NCBI RefSeq assembly: GCF_040954645.1
Contig: NC_092806.1
Span: forward strand, 80,927,943-80,991,942
Length of the DNA: 64,000 bases
Direction: 5' to 3'
Source: Diabrotica undecimpunctata
Lineage: Eukaryota; Arthropoda; Insecta; Coleoptera; Chrysomelidae
Shown here: positions 50,308 to 60,341 of the stretch, piece after piece
How positions within the stretch are numbered: position 1 is the first letter of the stretch
How the letters are laid out: each line of letters opens with the position of its first letter
Program-made: the position numbers and the translations under genes
Notes under the pieces: generated by a model
Told to the model about the DNA's origin: nothing
Database searches by the model: none
The model's input: only the letters and a program-made list of their open reading frames with translations

Positions 50308-51023
50308 TTGGAAGTAATAGTGATGGTTCATTGCTATTGTAGGTCTTCCAATGGCGTACGAAAAATATAAGAAGTTACGACAAAGCTACTTGTAGTAAAT
50401 AAATATCTAGGTACCTATTTATAATTATGTTAATTTTAATATGATTATTGTTGACATTTGGGTTATTATATATATTAATATAATATACATGGTGTTTGGT
50501 AACGAATGGCCATAACTTAATCTTAGATTCCTGAGATTAAAATAGGCCGATTTAAACTAACTTACTTTAGTACGAAAGTTGATAATAACCAAAATAAAGG
50601 GGGTCAAAGTTAAACTTTTATTTTTAAATATTTCGTGATAGGCATGGGATAACAACACGAAATTTGGTAAGCTGGAGTTTTTTGGGACGAGAAATCAAAA
50701 TTCGCCACTAAAAATGATGAAGGACGCCACATACATCTTTCAGTGCTCGTTTAATACGTTAAATTTTTTTTATCTCCCACTCGACATACTTTTAGAATAA
50801 AAACTTTTATTCTTTTCATATTTTTACTTAGAAAAGATATACTACATCGCTGTACAACCCATTACTTTTTATTATTGTTTTATAAATTTGAATTAATTAC
50901 AATAAATAATAATTTTAGTTTAGAAGGTAATAGTTACAACTCTCTAAAACCGCGATAGTCGGTGAAAGTCGGCTACTCAGGTATTCAGTTGTTTTGCTAT
51001 CGAAGTAAACAGTGGTGTGATGA
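50308..51023. other. non-coding left subterminal region of the 4.75-kb element
   Basis: AT-rich. 50490-50760 (around ggtgtttggtaacgaatgg and gataggcatgggataacaac) looks like the end of a separate MITE, but I find no second terminus. Confidence 0.45.
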
Positions 51024-51129
51024 CGATGAGTAGAATACTATTTTGCTGACGTCACGTTGCCCAGCAACCGTCGATCCTATTCGTCGTTGCTACGCAACGT
51101 GATGTCAGCAAAATAGTATTCTACTCATC
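51024..51129. repeat. foldback: 44-bp inverted arms upstream of the transposase
   Basis: gatgagtagaatactatttt then gctgacgtcacgttg on the left is matched inverted by caacgtgatgtcagc then aaaatagtattctactcatc on the right, around a loop of under 20 bases. Only a couple of mismatches. Confidence 0.9.
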
Positions 51130-51209
51130 GTGGCCCCACCGTAGGACATGACTCACATATCGATTAAATTATCTAAGCAGTGAACACTTATTTTACTGTT
51201 GTGAGTAAT

Positions 51210-52569
51210 ATGGAAAGTGAAAGCAGTAAAAGTAAACGACGTCCAAATTTTTCGATGGGAGAAAAAACTATTATATTCAATGTGTATTGTGGACTCCGTG
51301 AAAGGAATAAAAGTATGTCGGTCAACGATGTAGTTACCCTGTGTAGTGATTTGACTAAAGTTTCGACGAGAAGTGTATACAGAATTGTAAACAATTTTAA
51401 ACAAAGTGAAGGCAAATTGAATAATGGACCTGTTGAAACCATTGAAACCAGAGGTAGAAAACGCATTCAGCTTGAAGATCATACCAAATATGCTATTCGG
51501 AGGAAATTCTATGCTGTTTTTTTTTTCGGAACGAAATCTCAACCTTAAAGAAAGTTGAAGTTGAAATAAATTCCGATAATTCAATACCCAAAATATCATG
51601 ACGTGTTTTATTGCGAACATTAGAACAAATGAACATTAAATATATAAAAAGAAGCAGGAATAGTGTTCTTTTAGAAAAAGATGAAATTGTTTTGTGGCGG
51701 AGAAATTACTTACAAAAAATCCGAGAGTATCGTCGTGAAGGACGAAAAGTATACTATTTAGATGAAACTTGGCTAAATCAAGGTCATACTGTCTCAAAGG
51801 TGTGGCTAGATTTGGAAATTAAAAGTCGTCGACAAGCCTTCATTGAAGAGCTTTCATTAGGATTAAAAACACCAGTGGGTAAAGGACGGAGGCTCATAAT
51901 AACACATATAGGCAGCGATTCGGGTTTTTTGGACAACGGCTTGTTACTATTCGAATCCAAGAAAACCAACGATTACCATGAGGAAATGGACGCTCAAAGA
52001 TTCAAAGGTTGGTTTTCAAATATTCTACCAAGCCTTGAAGCAAATTCTGTCGTTGTTATGGACAATGCGTCATACCACAGTCGACGGTTGGAGCCATCAC
52101 CAACGACTGCCTGGCGAAAAGGTGAAATAATCAACTGGCTCTCTTAAAAAAATATACCATTCAATGACAACATGTTGAAAGGACAATTATTAAACCTCGC
52201 GAGGATACATATACCCGTTTTCAAGAAATATGCAGTCGATGAAACAACATAATTGTACATCGCCTCCTTCCTTATCATTGTGAGCTGAACCCTATCGAGC
52301 TTATAGGGGCTCAAATAAAAAACCAAGTGGCAAGGGAAAACTTGAGTTTTAAAATGGAGGAGGTGAAGTGCTTGTTAGCTACTGCCATACAAAATGTCAC
52401 ACCTGAGTCTTGGAAAAATTGTATAAGACACACTATAAAAGAAGAAGATAGAATGTGGGACTTAGACACAAGAGTGGACATTTCGGTTGAACCATTAATT
52501 ATCAATGTAAATAATAGTGATCGCGATAGCTCTTCATCAGCCGACGAGTCGTCTTCATACGATGATTAA
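51210..52569 (+). pseudogene. IS630/Tc1/mariner-type transposase with long D-to-E spacing (Sailor/DD82E-like)
   Basis: ATG at 51210 (MESESSKSKRRPNFS). The N-terminal helix-turn-helix region includes VSTRSVYRIVNNFKQSEG. The frame breaks near 51515 at a T run and resumes as RTLEQMNIKYIKRSRNSVLL. First catalytic Asp in YYLDETW (51761), second in VVVMDNASYHS (52061), third as Glu in YHCELNPIELIGAQIKN (52297). Disruptions: stop at 52145-52147, a shift near 52245. It ends with an acidic Ser-rich tail (SSSSADESSSYDD). About 78 residues separate D2 and E3, far more than the 34-41 of classical Tc1/mariner families and close to the DD82E group called Sailor. Dead copy; family placement is by motif only. 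Confidence 0.8.
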
Positions 52570-53315
52570 TATTTTAACTTCCTGTGGAGGTCGAACCATT
52601 TTATTAAGATTACTTTCGTATGTAAGTAAGTTTGTTTTGTTAACCTAGTTTTCAAACTAAAATACATTTTGTACCAATATACTTTGCTCTTAAAAAAAAT
52701 GAATATTTTTATATATATTAGGTATATTCGATTCGATTTATTTTATTTAATTATAATATATATGTGTAAGTGTTTATATGTTCACTAAAAGTAAAACTTC
52801 ACTTCATGTAATCGGCAAGTTCAGAATTGGATTTTCATAATTATGTAAATTAGAATATTTAAAATATAAGTAATTCCAATGAAAAGAAACCTTTCATTGA
52901 AATAACAGCAGGGTAAATCTCTCTACCTGCCTTTTTGATAATTAATTTTTGTAACAAACAAAAAATGTCATTAAAAAAATTATAGTTTGTCATTATATGT
53001 CATAGAAAGTTTCTTTGTCTCGTATGTTTTGTACAAAATTATGGAATTTGAAAGTAAGTGTTTTTTTGTGATAAGAAGTATACACTTCAAAGTTAAATAT
53101 AAGTCTCATATCATATTATATTAAGATTAATTTTTAAAAGCCACTGCAACAGTGTGAACGATACACTACTGAATGCTAAGCTAGCAAGTCAATTAGCAAT
53201 TTATCTCTCTCTATATTATGACAACGTTGATCTACTATTTCTTTCTACCGGTCCTAGAATGCGATGTTGTCATGTATGACTTTTACAAAGAATATTATCG
53301 TACTTTAGATGTTTT
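52570..53315. other. non-coding AT-rich stretch inside the 4.75-kb element
   Basis: No frame or repeat recognised. Confidence 0.5.
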
Positions 53316-53594
53316 CTATATATAAGTATTGTATATAAATATAATATTATACATAAATATTGATGTTACTAAATACATTTTATTATATACCTTAAGAAAT
53401 ACAAAACGATCATTAACATGATAATTTTGCTGCATGTCAATGATTAAATTATAAATTGCTAGAATATCTATCATTACAAACTGGCAACGATGTTGTTGGT
53501 TTTGTTGCCGAAAGGGGGCATTTGGGCCTGTAGGACCCATTGCCGGCTCTTCGGGCTTCTTCCTATCCCCGAAATTGGATCGGGTATTCACCAT
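53316..53594 (-). pseudogene. gag-like start (MVNTRS), uncertain
   Basis: ATG at 53594 giving MVNTRSNFGDRKKPEEPAMG and then a Gln/Asn-rich segment and a hydrophobic helix; 92 codons. MVNTRS is a common opening of Ty3/gypsy gag proteins, and a leader-like region with an LTR-like end lies upstream on the same strand. There is no capsid homology I can point to and nothing follows downstream, so this could equally be an unrelated small frame. Confidence 0.35.
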
Positions 53595-53740
53595 CTTTGG
53601 TTTGTCGCTGGTAGAAAGGTTAAATACCACCGCTGTTATAAATAACAGTTCCAGTGACAAATATCTGTTATAGGTAACTGTTCCAAGGAACAGTTACAAA
53701 GTAACAGAGCAAAAATGGAAAACAGATAGGTAAAAATGAT

Positions 53741-54543
53741 CTAAGTATTCCTTGACTTACGGAAGGAATAACTTAGTAAACAAGTAAATTAAATGGTATA
53801 AAAATATAATGCAAAGAAAAATGTTTCTAAGTGTTTCTTGACTTACGGAAAAAACAACTTAGGACAGAAATATAGATAAATGAAATATGTAAATGTGAGA
53901 GTAAAATATGGAAATATTTCTAAGTGTTTCTTGACTTACGGAAGAAACGACTTAGAGTGGAAAAATAAAATACTCAAAATATAAAACGAGAAATGCAAAA
54001 ATGAAACAGATTATAGAAATATGTCTAAGTGTTTCTTAACTTACGGAAGAAACAACTTAGAACAGAAAATAAACAAGAGAATCAAATATAGTAAAATAAA
54101 TGCACAAATATTTATAAGTGTTTCTTGACTTACGGAAGAATCGACTTATAATAGAAAATAAGAAAAATCAAATATAGAAAAGATGTGAAAATATTGCTAA
54201 GTGTTTCTTGACTTACGGAAGAAACAGCTTAGCAAAAAATGGAAAAATGAAATAGACAAATATAAAATTATTTTCTTAACTTACGGAAGAAAATATCTTA
54301 GATAAAATATCAGAAATAATAATGCGATATGAAAATATTTCTAAGGGTTCTTTTGACTTACCGGAAAAGAACGACTTAGACACACAATAAAATAACAAGT
54401 CAGATATCAGAGAAATACTTCTAAGAGCTCTTTGACTTACCGAAAAGAACTACTTAGATACAAAGTACAAAATCAAATATATAAAATAGAAAAGGTAAGA
54501 TAAATATTCCTAAGTGTTCTTAACTTACGGAAGAACGGCTTAG
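53741..54543 (-). repeat. array of ten spaced hairpins with constant loop
   Basis: Hairpins start at 53741, 53827, 53920, 54025, 54114, 54197, 54267, 54341, 54421 and 54510 (spacing 70-105 bp). Typical plus-strand form: CTAAGT + GTTTCTT, loop GACTTACGG, AAGAAAC + one bulged base + ACTTAG. Stems vary in matched pairs, e.g. ATTCCTT/AAGGAAT, ATTTTCTT/AAGAAAAT, GTTCTTTT/AAAAGAAC, GTTCTT/AAGAAC, and outer ATAAGT/ACTTAT. The loop keeps ACTTAC in all ten; spacers are AT-rich and not conserved. On the minus strand the loop shows GTAAGT. Strand of function unknown. Confidence 0.9.
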
Positions 54544-54984
54544 ATACAAATACAAGAAAATAAGCAATCAAAAATAATCAAATAAAATAGCAAACAATCA
54601 GTACATGAACAAATATGTAATATTCTAACCTGACAAGGTCTGGATATACAATAATGCTAAAATAAAAAGGTATACAGGCAATCAGAAATACAACAATAAC
54701 TTATTTGGAACAATAATAGCACCGACTAGGTCTACAGTAGAAGAGGCAAGCTCGACTGACCGATGAGAGAAAATCTACCTGCTTTTATGTAAAACAAATC
54801 CTTTGTTTTACGTAGCAAAAGTGGAATTTCCCTGCATCGAGTCAATTAGAAATTTGGATTTGGCCAAACTTGAAATTCCCAAGTATTTTTGACCAATATC
54901 CAAATTCCTTGATGCGTCCGGCACGGCTGTCAGCTCCCGGCTGACACGCCTCCGGAGAACAGTTTATCGCATTCACAGTTCGGA
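54544..54984 (-). other. LTR-like or promoter-like sequence upstream of the hairpin array
   Basis: Minus-strand reading passes a GC-rich hairpin (gtcagc-cggga-gctgac near 54925-54945), then an initiator-like tcggtcagtcgag near 54755, then into the array and the gag-like ATG. This resembles an LTR plus leader, but no second LTR is visible in the window. Confidence 0.3.
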
Positions 54985-55017
54985 GAATTGACTGCCTACA
55001 AATTTGATTCTCAAGTA
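54985..55017. repeat. right TIR of the 4.75-kb element
   Basis: Reverse complement starts TACTTGAGAATCAAATTTG. It shares AGAATC and TAGGCAGT.AATTC with the left TIR at 50273-50307. Confidence 0.8.
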
Positions 55018-55019
55018 TA

Positions 55020-56445
55020 GTTGTTCTAAATCTTGCTTGGACAGATTAATAACTTGCGACATGGTCGCAAGATGCTTTCTTAATTTTGTTGACGTAAGAG
55101 CTGCTACATTTTTAGCACTAGCAACTCTAACATGTTTATATACAGCATTTGTTCCACTAATACTGTTCGCCGATTTAGTGTTAGCAAATAAATACACGTT
55201 TTTTTGTTTAATAATTTTGTAATTCTATATTCAAATTCAAAAGTAATTCTATATTTTTAGACATATCTTCTGTAAATAACACAGGAACTTCCCGTCCTCG
55301 TTTTTTCTTTATCACTATTCGCTTGAAAGCTTTCATGAGAATTTTCTCACTCTCGCTGATACAACTATCAAATTCTGTAGAGGTTTGATTGTTGATATTA
55401 GTTGTGTAGCAATTTACGGTCATTCTTTGTAGTTCACCTACTCTTCGTCTGTTCAGTAATAGAAGCTGTACATAACAAATTTCCTGAAGTATTCTAAATG
55501 CTTTTCCGTTACTTTGATCGTGTTGTAATATGTTTCGGAATTTTTCCTTCTCCTTCAATATTCAGATATGATTTTAATAATGTCAGATCTTCAGCTAGAG
55601 GAATAAGCGATGGTTTGTTCCATTTATTTTGCTGTAGATCTTTATTTGCAAGAGTAGAGATCTCATACTGCCATTCACTTAGTTCTTTCAAAACTTTTCA
55701 TATTTTCACTTTCTGTGCTACAACTTTTAAGTTGTATACTATAAGATACATCAACGCATTCTTTTAATTGTGTGCCCATGTTAGCAGCTAGTGATGGCGC
55801 TCCATAACTTTCATTATCAGTATCATATTTATCTATTATTTTGATATATTTTACTATAGTATCAAAGTTAATCGGATCTAGTGTACCAAGCAAATATTTT
55901 ACATTTATTTTCTTCTTTATTTCGATTAGAAGCGATGCCAGTTGTCTCATTTTTCTTGATGCAACTAGTAGGAACTGTTTATCTCGGTGACTTTTCAAAT
56001 AACGTTTTGTAACAGCACAAATTAAATTATCGGTTTTAGCTGTGAAAGATATCGTATCTGACCTCTTTTTAGAAATACTTCTTTCCTCAAAATATCAGTT
56101 TAGGAATATGTCGAAAATAAAGATTATGGTCCTTCTGTTTGAGCATTAATTCTTTCTGTTGTGTCTTTTGTATTATGAGGGCATTTCTTAACATGTTTAT
56201 AAAGAATCCCTTGTTTCTGAGTTTATTAAAAAGTATTTTTCTTTTTTTACTACCAACTGAACATGACAAAATGTCTTGAACTTCAATCTCGCCTTCATGA
56301 TATCTGGTAATATGTCGAGAAAATTTAAGTACTTCTGTATCGCAAAAAAAAACAGTAGTCTTTTCGATTCCATATTCTTTTCTTTTTTGATCCCATTACA
56401 TAAAAAAATGGTAATTAGAAAATTTTTGTGATGAATAATAAACAT
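55020..56445 (-). pseudogene. tyrosine recombinase of Crypton-like element, body of the split gene
   Basis: Minus strand. The region 56269-56087 (KKRKILFNKLRNKGFFINML ... YFRHIPKLIF) looks like the Cys/His-bearing N-terminal part. 55998-55675 gives LLVASRKMRQLASLLIEIKK and YGAPSLAANMGTQLKE, the core-binding region. 55558-55208 gives QLLLLNRRRVGELQRM, box I with the conserved Arg, and VPVLFTEDMSKN. 55197-55020 gives LTSTKLRKHLATMSQVINL, box II with Arg, then QDLEQL where the 4.75-kb insertion begins. Frameshifts near 56090, 55685 and 55545 separate the pieces. The final GH..YY box is at 50270-50215. Together these are the diagnostic residues of tyrosine recombinases; insect elements of this type are usually classed as Cryptons. 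Original function inferred: site-specific DNA recombination. Confidence 0.7.
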
Positions 56446-56734
56446 TGAGCATATTTTAGAAAATTGTAAAATAGTTATGCAAAAAGTTAATTGTATTATA
56501 CAGGGTGAGTCAAATTAGATGCAAAGTATGGGGATCTAGGTAAACGGTAAGAGATAGAGAGAAGGTTAAATTGGGGCAAAGTTGCGTAATCAAAAGCGCA
56601 ATAATTCGACACTACAAAATCAAGGATATTTTAAGCCGTTTTTAAAAAAATCGCAAAAAAACCAAAATTTTGCGATTTGGTTTTTATTTATTTTTGGAGT
56701 TATTAACAGACTAAGAACAAAATTAATAACACTT
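56446..56734. other. non-coding; MITE end fragment
   Basis: 56500-56515 atacagggtgagtcaaatta is a common terminal sequence of arthropod DNA transposons. The frame 56582-56863 runs into the foldback arm and is not a gene. Confidence 0.45.
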
Positions 56735-56830
56735 TTTCATTATCGATATGCACTAATAAACCGTTATACAAATTTTTATATTCGACGTTTCGTCTTTTTG
56801 GAACCTTCATCAACTTCATTTTTTTCAATA

Positions 56831-56835
56831 GGACT
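56831..56835. repeat. target-site duplication GGACT (left)
   Basis: Matches 62258-62262 across the gypsy element. Confidence 0.93.
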
Positions 56836-56989
56836 TGTTGTGTATTTGGTATTTCTTACTTAAATAAGGTAATAATTAATAATACAACGTGGTTTTATAT
56901 CATTAACCTTTATTGCCCCATAACTGACTAACTTCATTCCCTTGTGTCCGTGAGCGGTGTTGCCTACCTGTGTTGCCAAGTATATAACA
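56836..56989 (-). repeat. 3' LTR of the gypsy element
   Basis: 154 bp; element sense TGTTATATACTTGG ... CAACA. Identical by eye to 62104-62257. Confidence 0.95.
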
Positions 56990-57001
56990 CCTCCTCTCTT
57001 G
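56990..57001 (-). promoter_or_regulatory. polypurine tract
   Basis: In element sense AAGAGAGGAGG immediately before the 3' LTR; the plus-strand primer site for LTR elements. Confidence 0.85.
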
Positions 57002-57039
57002 ACCAAAATTCATAAATACAGATTGAAATAAAGATGTAC

Positions 57040-58145
57040 TTACAAATTCATCCTCTGAACAGGTTTACATACTCTACTTGAACGTCTTAACACTGGTTCA
57101 GCTTCAGTGTGAGCCTCAGGTATTGTTGGCTCTATTGTATCATTTAGAAGTTCTTGTACATTTGTAGGTGGTGAAACGGAATTGGGTTCAGGGACAGATA
57201 CCTCCCTTGGAACTATACTATGTGTAACTGTATCAGGAATGAAACAAGTTGGGTTATATTCTATAGGTGTATCCTGCCCAATTACTCTCATTTGGTCAAT
57301 ATGACGTCTCCACGTCCTACCATCATCTAACTCAACTAAATAATGTAATAATCCTAACCTTAGTATAACCTTGCCAAATTGCCATTTGGCATTAAAGTAA
57401 TCTCGCACTGAGACTCCGGTATCTATAGCAACATTTCTAAGACTCTGGTCTGTGTAAGCATTCTTGTCATGAGTAAAAGGTTTAAGTAAATCTAATCTAT
57501 TTCTAATCTGCCTTCCTAGCATACGTTCAGACGGGCTTTTGCCAGTTACTGTGTGAGGTGTTCTACCATACTGCATTAGTAACTTGCACAATTCAAGTTC
57601 TCTGTCTTTCTCTTCACTGTGCATGGCTCGCAGACAATTTTTTAGTGTTTGGACATATCTCTCCCCCTGGCCATTCGTGGCTGGGTGATAGGGTGCAGTA
57701 AATTTATGTGTGATACCATTATTCTTCATAAATTCTCTAAATTCATGAGAATCAAATTGTCTACCATTATCAGTAACAAATACTGTGGGTATTCCGAAAG
57801 TAGTGAAGATTTTTCTACAAATTTCAATTGTAGTTTTTGTAGTAGTGTCTTTCGTGAAATGTATTTCAGGCCACTTACTAAAAGAATCGACTAAAATGAA
57901 GTAATAGCCTCCGTTAAAAGGTCCAGCATAGTCAGCATGTACCTTTTCAAAGCAAAATTTAGGTGTTTCCCAGATGTGGGAATTGTCCTTAACAGGATTG
58001 TTTTTGTGCTTGTTGCAATGAAAACAATTTTTACATAAAGATTCAATATCCTTGTCTATGAAAGGCCACCAGCAGTAACTCCGGGCTAAAGACTTCATTC
58101 TCACCATACCAAAATGCGCAGTGTGTAATTCCTGTAGAATTTTAT
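57040..58145 (-). pseudogene. gypsy integrase
   Basis: The frame from 58107 carries most of the integrase. The zinc-finger His residues begin just upstream in the same frame (ELHTAHFGMV, about 58120-58140), where a frame break separates it from the RNase H part. Cys pair in CKNCFHCNKHK, then the catalytic core: VHADYAGPF (first Asp), VTDNGRQFDSHEF (second Asp), and YHPATNGQGERYVQTLK with Glu of the GQGER motif. The C-terminal part has a chromodomain-free tail ending RSSRVCKPVQRMNL. Intact within itself. Confidence 0.92.
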
Positions 58146-58910
58146 TAATTTCATAGGTATTAAAACTCGTTGTCCTCTCATTATGACTCCAGACTGTAGT
58201 GAAAACTCTGATTGATCTACGTTAAATCTGAATTGTTTTTCAACAACCTCACCAGTTTGTAAACCTAATAGTAACTTTTGTAAAGTAGCATCATTTTTGG
58301 TATGAAAAGATAAACTGTTAACATCTGTAGGTAAATTTTCAATCTGATTAAGTTCGAATATGTCTGGTTCATCATGAGTATAATTTTGTTCATTTTTAAT
58401 AGGTAAACGTGAAAGAGCATCTGCATTAAAATGAGAATCTGTATTTTTGTATCGAATATCATACTTTAGACCTTGTAAGAAAATTGCATAATGCTGCATT
58501 CTTGTAGCACTTAAAACTGGTAGACTTTTATCTGGTGCAAAAATCTGAACTAAAGGTTTATGATCAGTGTATAAAATAAAATTTCTAGCATATAGGTAAT
58601 TGAAGAACTTTTTCACACCAAAAATAATGCTGTATGCCTCTTTATCTATTTGAGAGTACTTTTGCTGTGTAAGGGTTAACATTTGAGAAGCAAATTGTAT
58701 CGGTCTTTCTGTACCGTCTGGAAAAATATGGGACAGTACTGCACCAACACCATAAGGGGATGCATCAGTTGCAAGGACTAATGGCAAATTTGGATCGTAG
58801 TGACACAAAACATTTTTAGAAGAAATAAGCCTTTTGGCTTTATCAAATGCCATTTGACAATCTCGGGACCATTCAAATTCAACATGATTTTTAAGTAGAT
58901 TTGTTAAAGG
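58101..58910 (-). pseudogene. gypsy RNase H domain
   Basis: Open 58853-58101 and in frame up to about 58910 (NLKPLTNLLKNHVEFEW). VLATDASPYGVGAVLSHIFP holds the first RNase H Asp; KEAYSIIFGVKKF, YTDHKPLVQIF and FNADALSRLP follow. Frame breaks at both ends disconnect it from the RT and the integrase. Confidence 0.9.
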
Positions 58911-58912
58911 TT

Positions 58913-59318
58913 TTAAATTGTAGAGGTATGTTGTAAAAAACGTCTGTAATAATTAACTAACCCACAAAAACTTCGGACTTGAGTTTTATTTTCTGGTATT
59001 GGAGCATTTACAATTGCATCTACTTTATCTGAGCTACTAGTAATACCAAATTTATTTATTTTGTATCCGCAGTAATCAATTTCGTCTTTTAAAAATTCAC
59101 TTTTGTCTAAATTTATATGTAAATTATGTTCAGATAATTTTTGTAACACTTGTTCAAGTCTTTGTAAATGTATATCAGTATTTGGGGCAGTAATTCTTAT
59201 ATCATCTAGGAACACAGAAATACCATCGATTCCTTGTAACATTTGTTCCATTAAACGTTGCCATTTGGCAGGAGCACTTGCAATACCGAACATTAAACGG
59301 TTTGGGCGGTACAGACCT
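58913..59318 (-). pseudogene. gypsy reverse transcriptase, second half
   Basis: Starts right after the LINE insertion point: LYRPNRLMFGIASAPAKWQR, then the catalytic FLDDIRITAP (in place of Y.DD, a usual variant), KCGY-type block DYCGYKINKFG and SFCGLVNYYRRFL. A frame break follows near 58915. The first half of the RT is at 60329-60600. Confidence 0.9.
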
Positions 59319-59329
59319 TTGTGAGTATT
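59319..59329. repeat. LINE target duplication TTGTGAGTATT (left)
   Basis: The 11-bp sequence occurs again at 60342-60352; between them lies the LINE. Confidence 0.9.
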
Positions 59330-60341
59330 CTTCTTAGTCGTTAACCTGATGCAGGTATCGTGATATCATGAAGATATTAGTTAAATTTCCCAATGTTCCT
59401 TCAAGTTGTTCTATCTTCTGTCATTCTAGCACATTCTGACAATGGAGCGCCAATGGTAGCAACAATATGGTCTGTGTCACGTGTGGGAGATCTACCTCTA
59501 CTTCTTTTGCCTTCTACTTTTCCCTGGATGGTAAGTTTTTCAAGACCATTTCTTCGAAGGACATGTCCAAAATAGCTTATTATTTGTTCTGATATTTGTG
59601 TTCTTAGTCTTTTCTTTATGTTTAGCTGGTCCAGTATGGATTCATTTGTTCTTCGGGCCACCCATGGTATTCTCAGCATTCGTCTCCAGCAGTACATCTC
59701 AAATACATCTATGTTCTTTTTGTCTTTCTCAGTAAGGGTCCAGCATTCCGATGCATAAGTAAAAACTGGAAAAACTAGACTTCTTACTAGTCTCATTTTT
59801 GTATCGGTAGTTATTACATGGCTTTTCCAAATTTTTGTTAATTTTGCCATAGCGCTTTTTGCGATTGCTGACCGCCGCTTTATTTCTTCAGTACAGCCTC
59901 CTTTGTTGGTTATTAATGAGCCCAGGTACACAAATTTATCTACAACACCGATATTGTTTATCATGACCAGATGATTTTGATTGTTGTTAGCTCTGTCAAT
60001 TATCATGATTCTCGTTTTATCTCTATTTATTTTAAGGTCCATCGTTAAGCTTACGTCTTCTATCCGTTGTAGCAGGTGAATCAATTCAGCTTCAGAACTA
60101 GCGAGGATAGTAGTATCATCTGCATATCTCAAGTTGCAAATCTTTTTCCCGCCAATGGTGATGCCACCGTTCCAGTCCTCAGTAGCTTTCCGCATTATCC
60201 ATTCACCATAGATGTTAAATAGAATTGGGCTTAGTATGCAGCCTTGTCTCACGCCCTTTGTGACCCTGAAACTATCGGTTAGTTCCCCATTTATTCTAAC
60301 TCTGGCATAATTGTTATTGTACAGGCTTTTATTTTTTTTTA
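59330..60341 (-). mobile_element. 5'-truncated LINE inserted in the gypsy RT gene
   Basis: About 1.0 kb, minus strand. Frame from about 60320 to 59401: RINGELTDSFRVTKGVRQGC, then SPILFNIYGEWI, the catalytic LRYADDTTILASSEAE, INRDKTRIMII, CWTLTEKDKKNIDVFEMYCW, RRMLRIPWVARRTNESIL and GKVEGKRSRGR. This is the RT palm to C-terminal tail of an RTE/CR1-like LINE, uninterrupted. The 5' junction has an A/T run (about 60331-60341); the 3' end lacks a long poly-A. Eleven-base target duplications flank it, typical of target-primed insertion. Confidence 0.92.

Larger units (their letters stand above)
50273..55017. mobile_element. Tc1/mariner-superfamily element (Sailor-like), 4.75 kb, composite
   Basis: Left end TACAGTCAGAATCCAGAAAT followed by CTAGGCAGTAAATTC. 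Right end as reverse complement TACTTGAGAATC followed by AAATTTGTAGGCAGTCAATT. These are imperfect TIRs of about 34 bp, flanked by TA. Removing the element and one TA rejoins the recombinase frame. It contains a broken transposase of matching superfamily (51210-52569). It is much longer than usual, and the right half (53.3-54.95 kb) looks like separate material: a hairpin array, a gag-like start and an LTR-like end. It may therefore have captured or been invaded by another element. Confidence 0.75.

Noticed and set aside
51153..51620. 155-residue minus frame over the Tc1/mariner transposase
   Set aside because: Antisense to the transposase start; the plus strand has the domain motifs.
53741..54543. 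CRISPR array
   Set aside because: Eukaryotic TE context, variable stems, spacers of uneven length (about 35-70 bp) and AT-rich, no cas genes; repeats are hairpin arms rather than fixed direct repeats.
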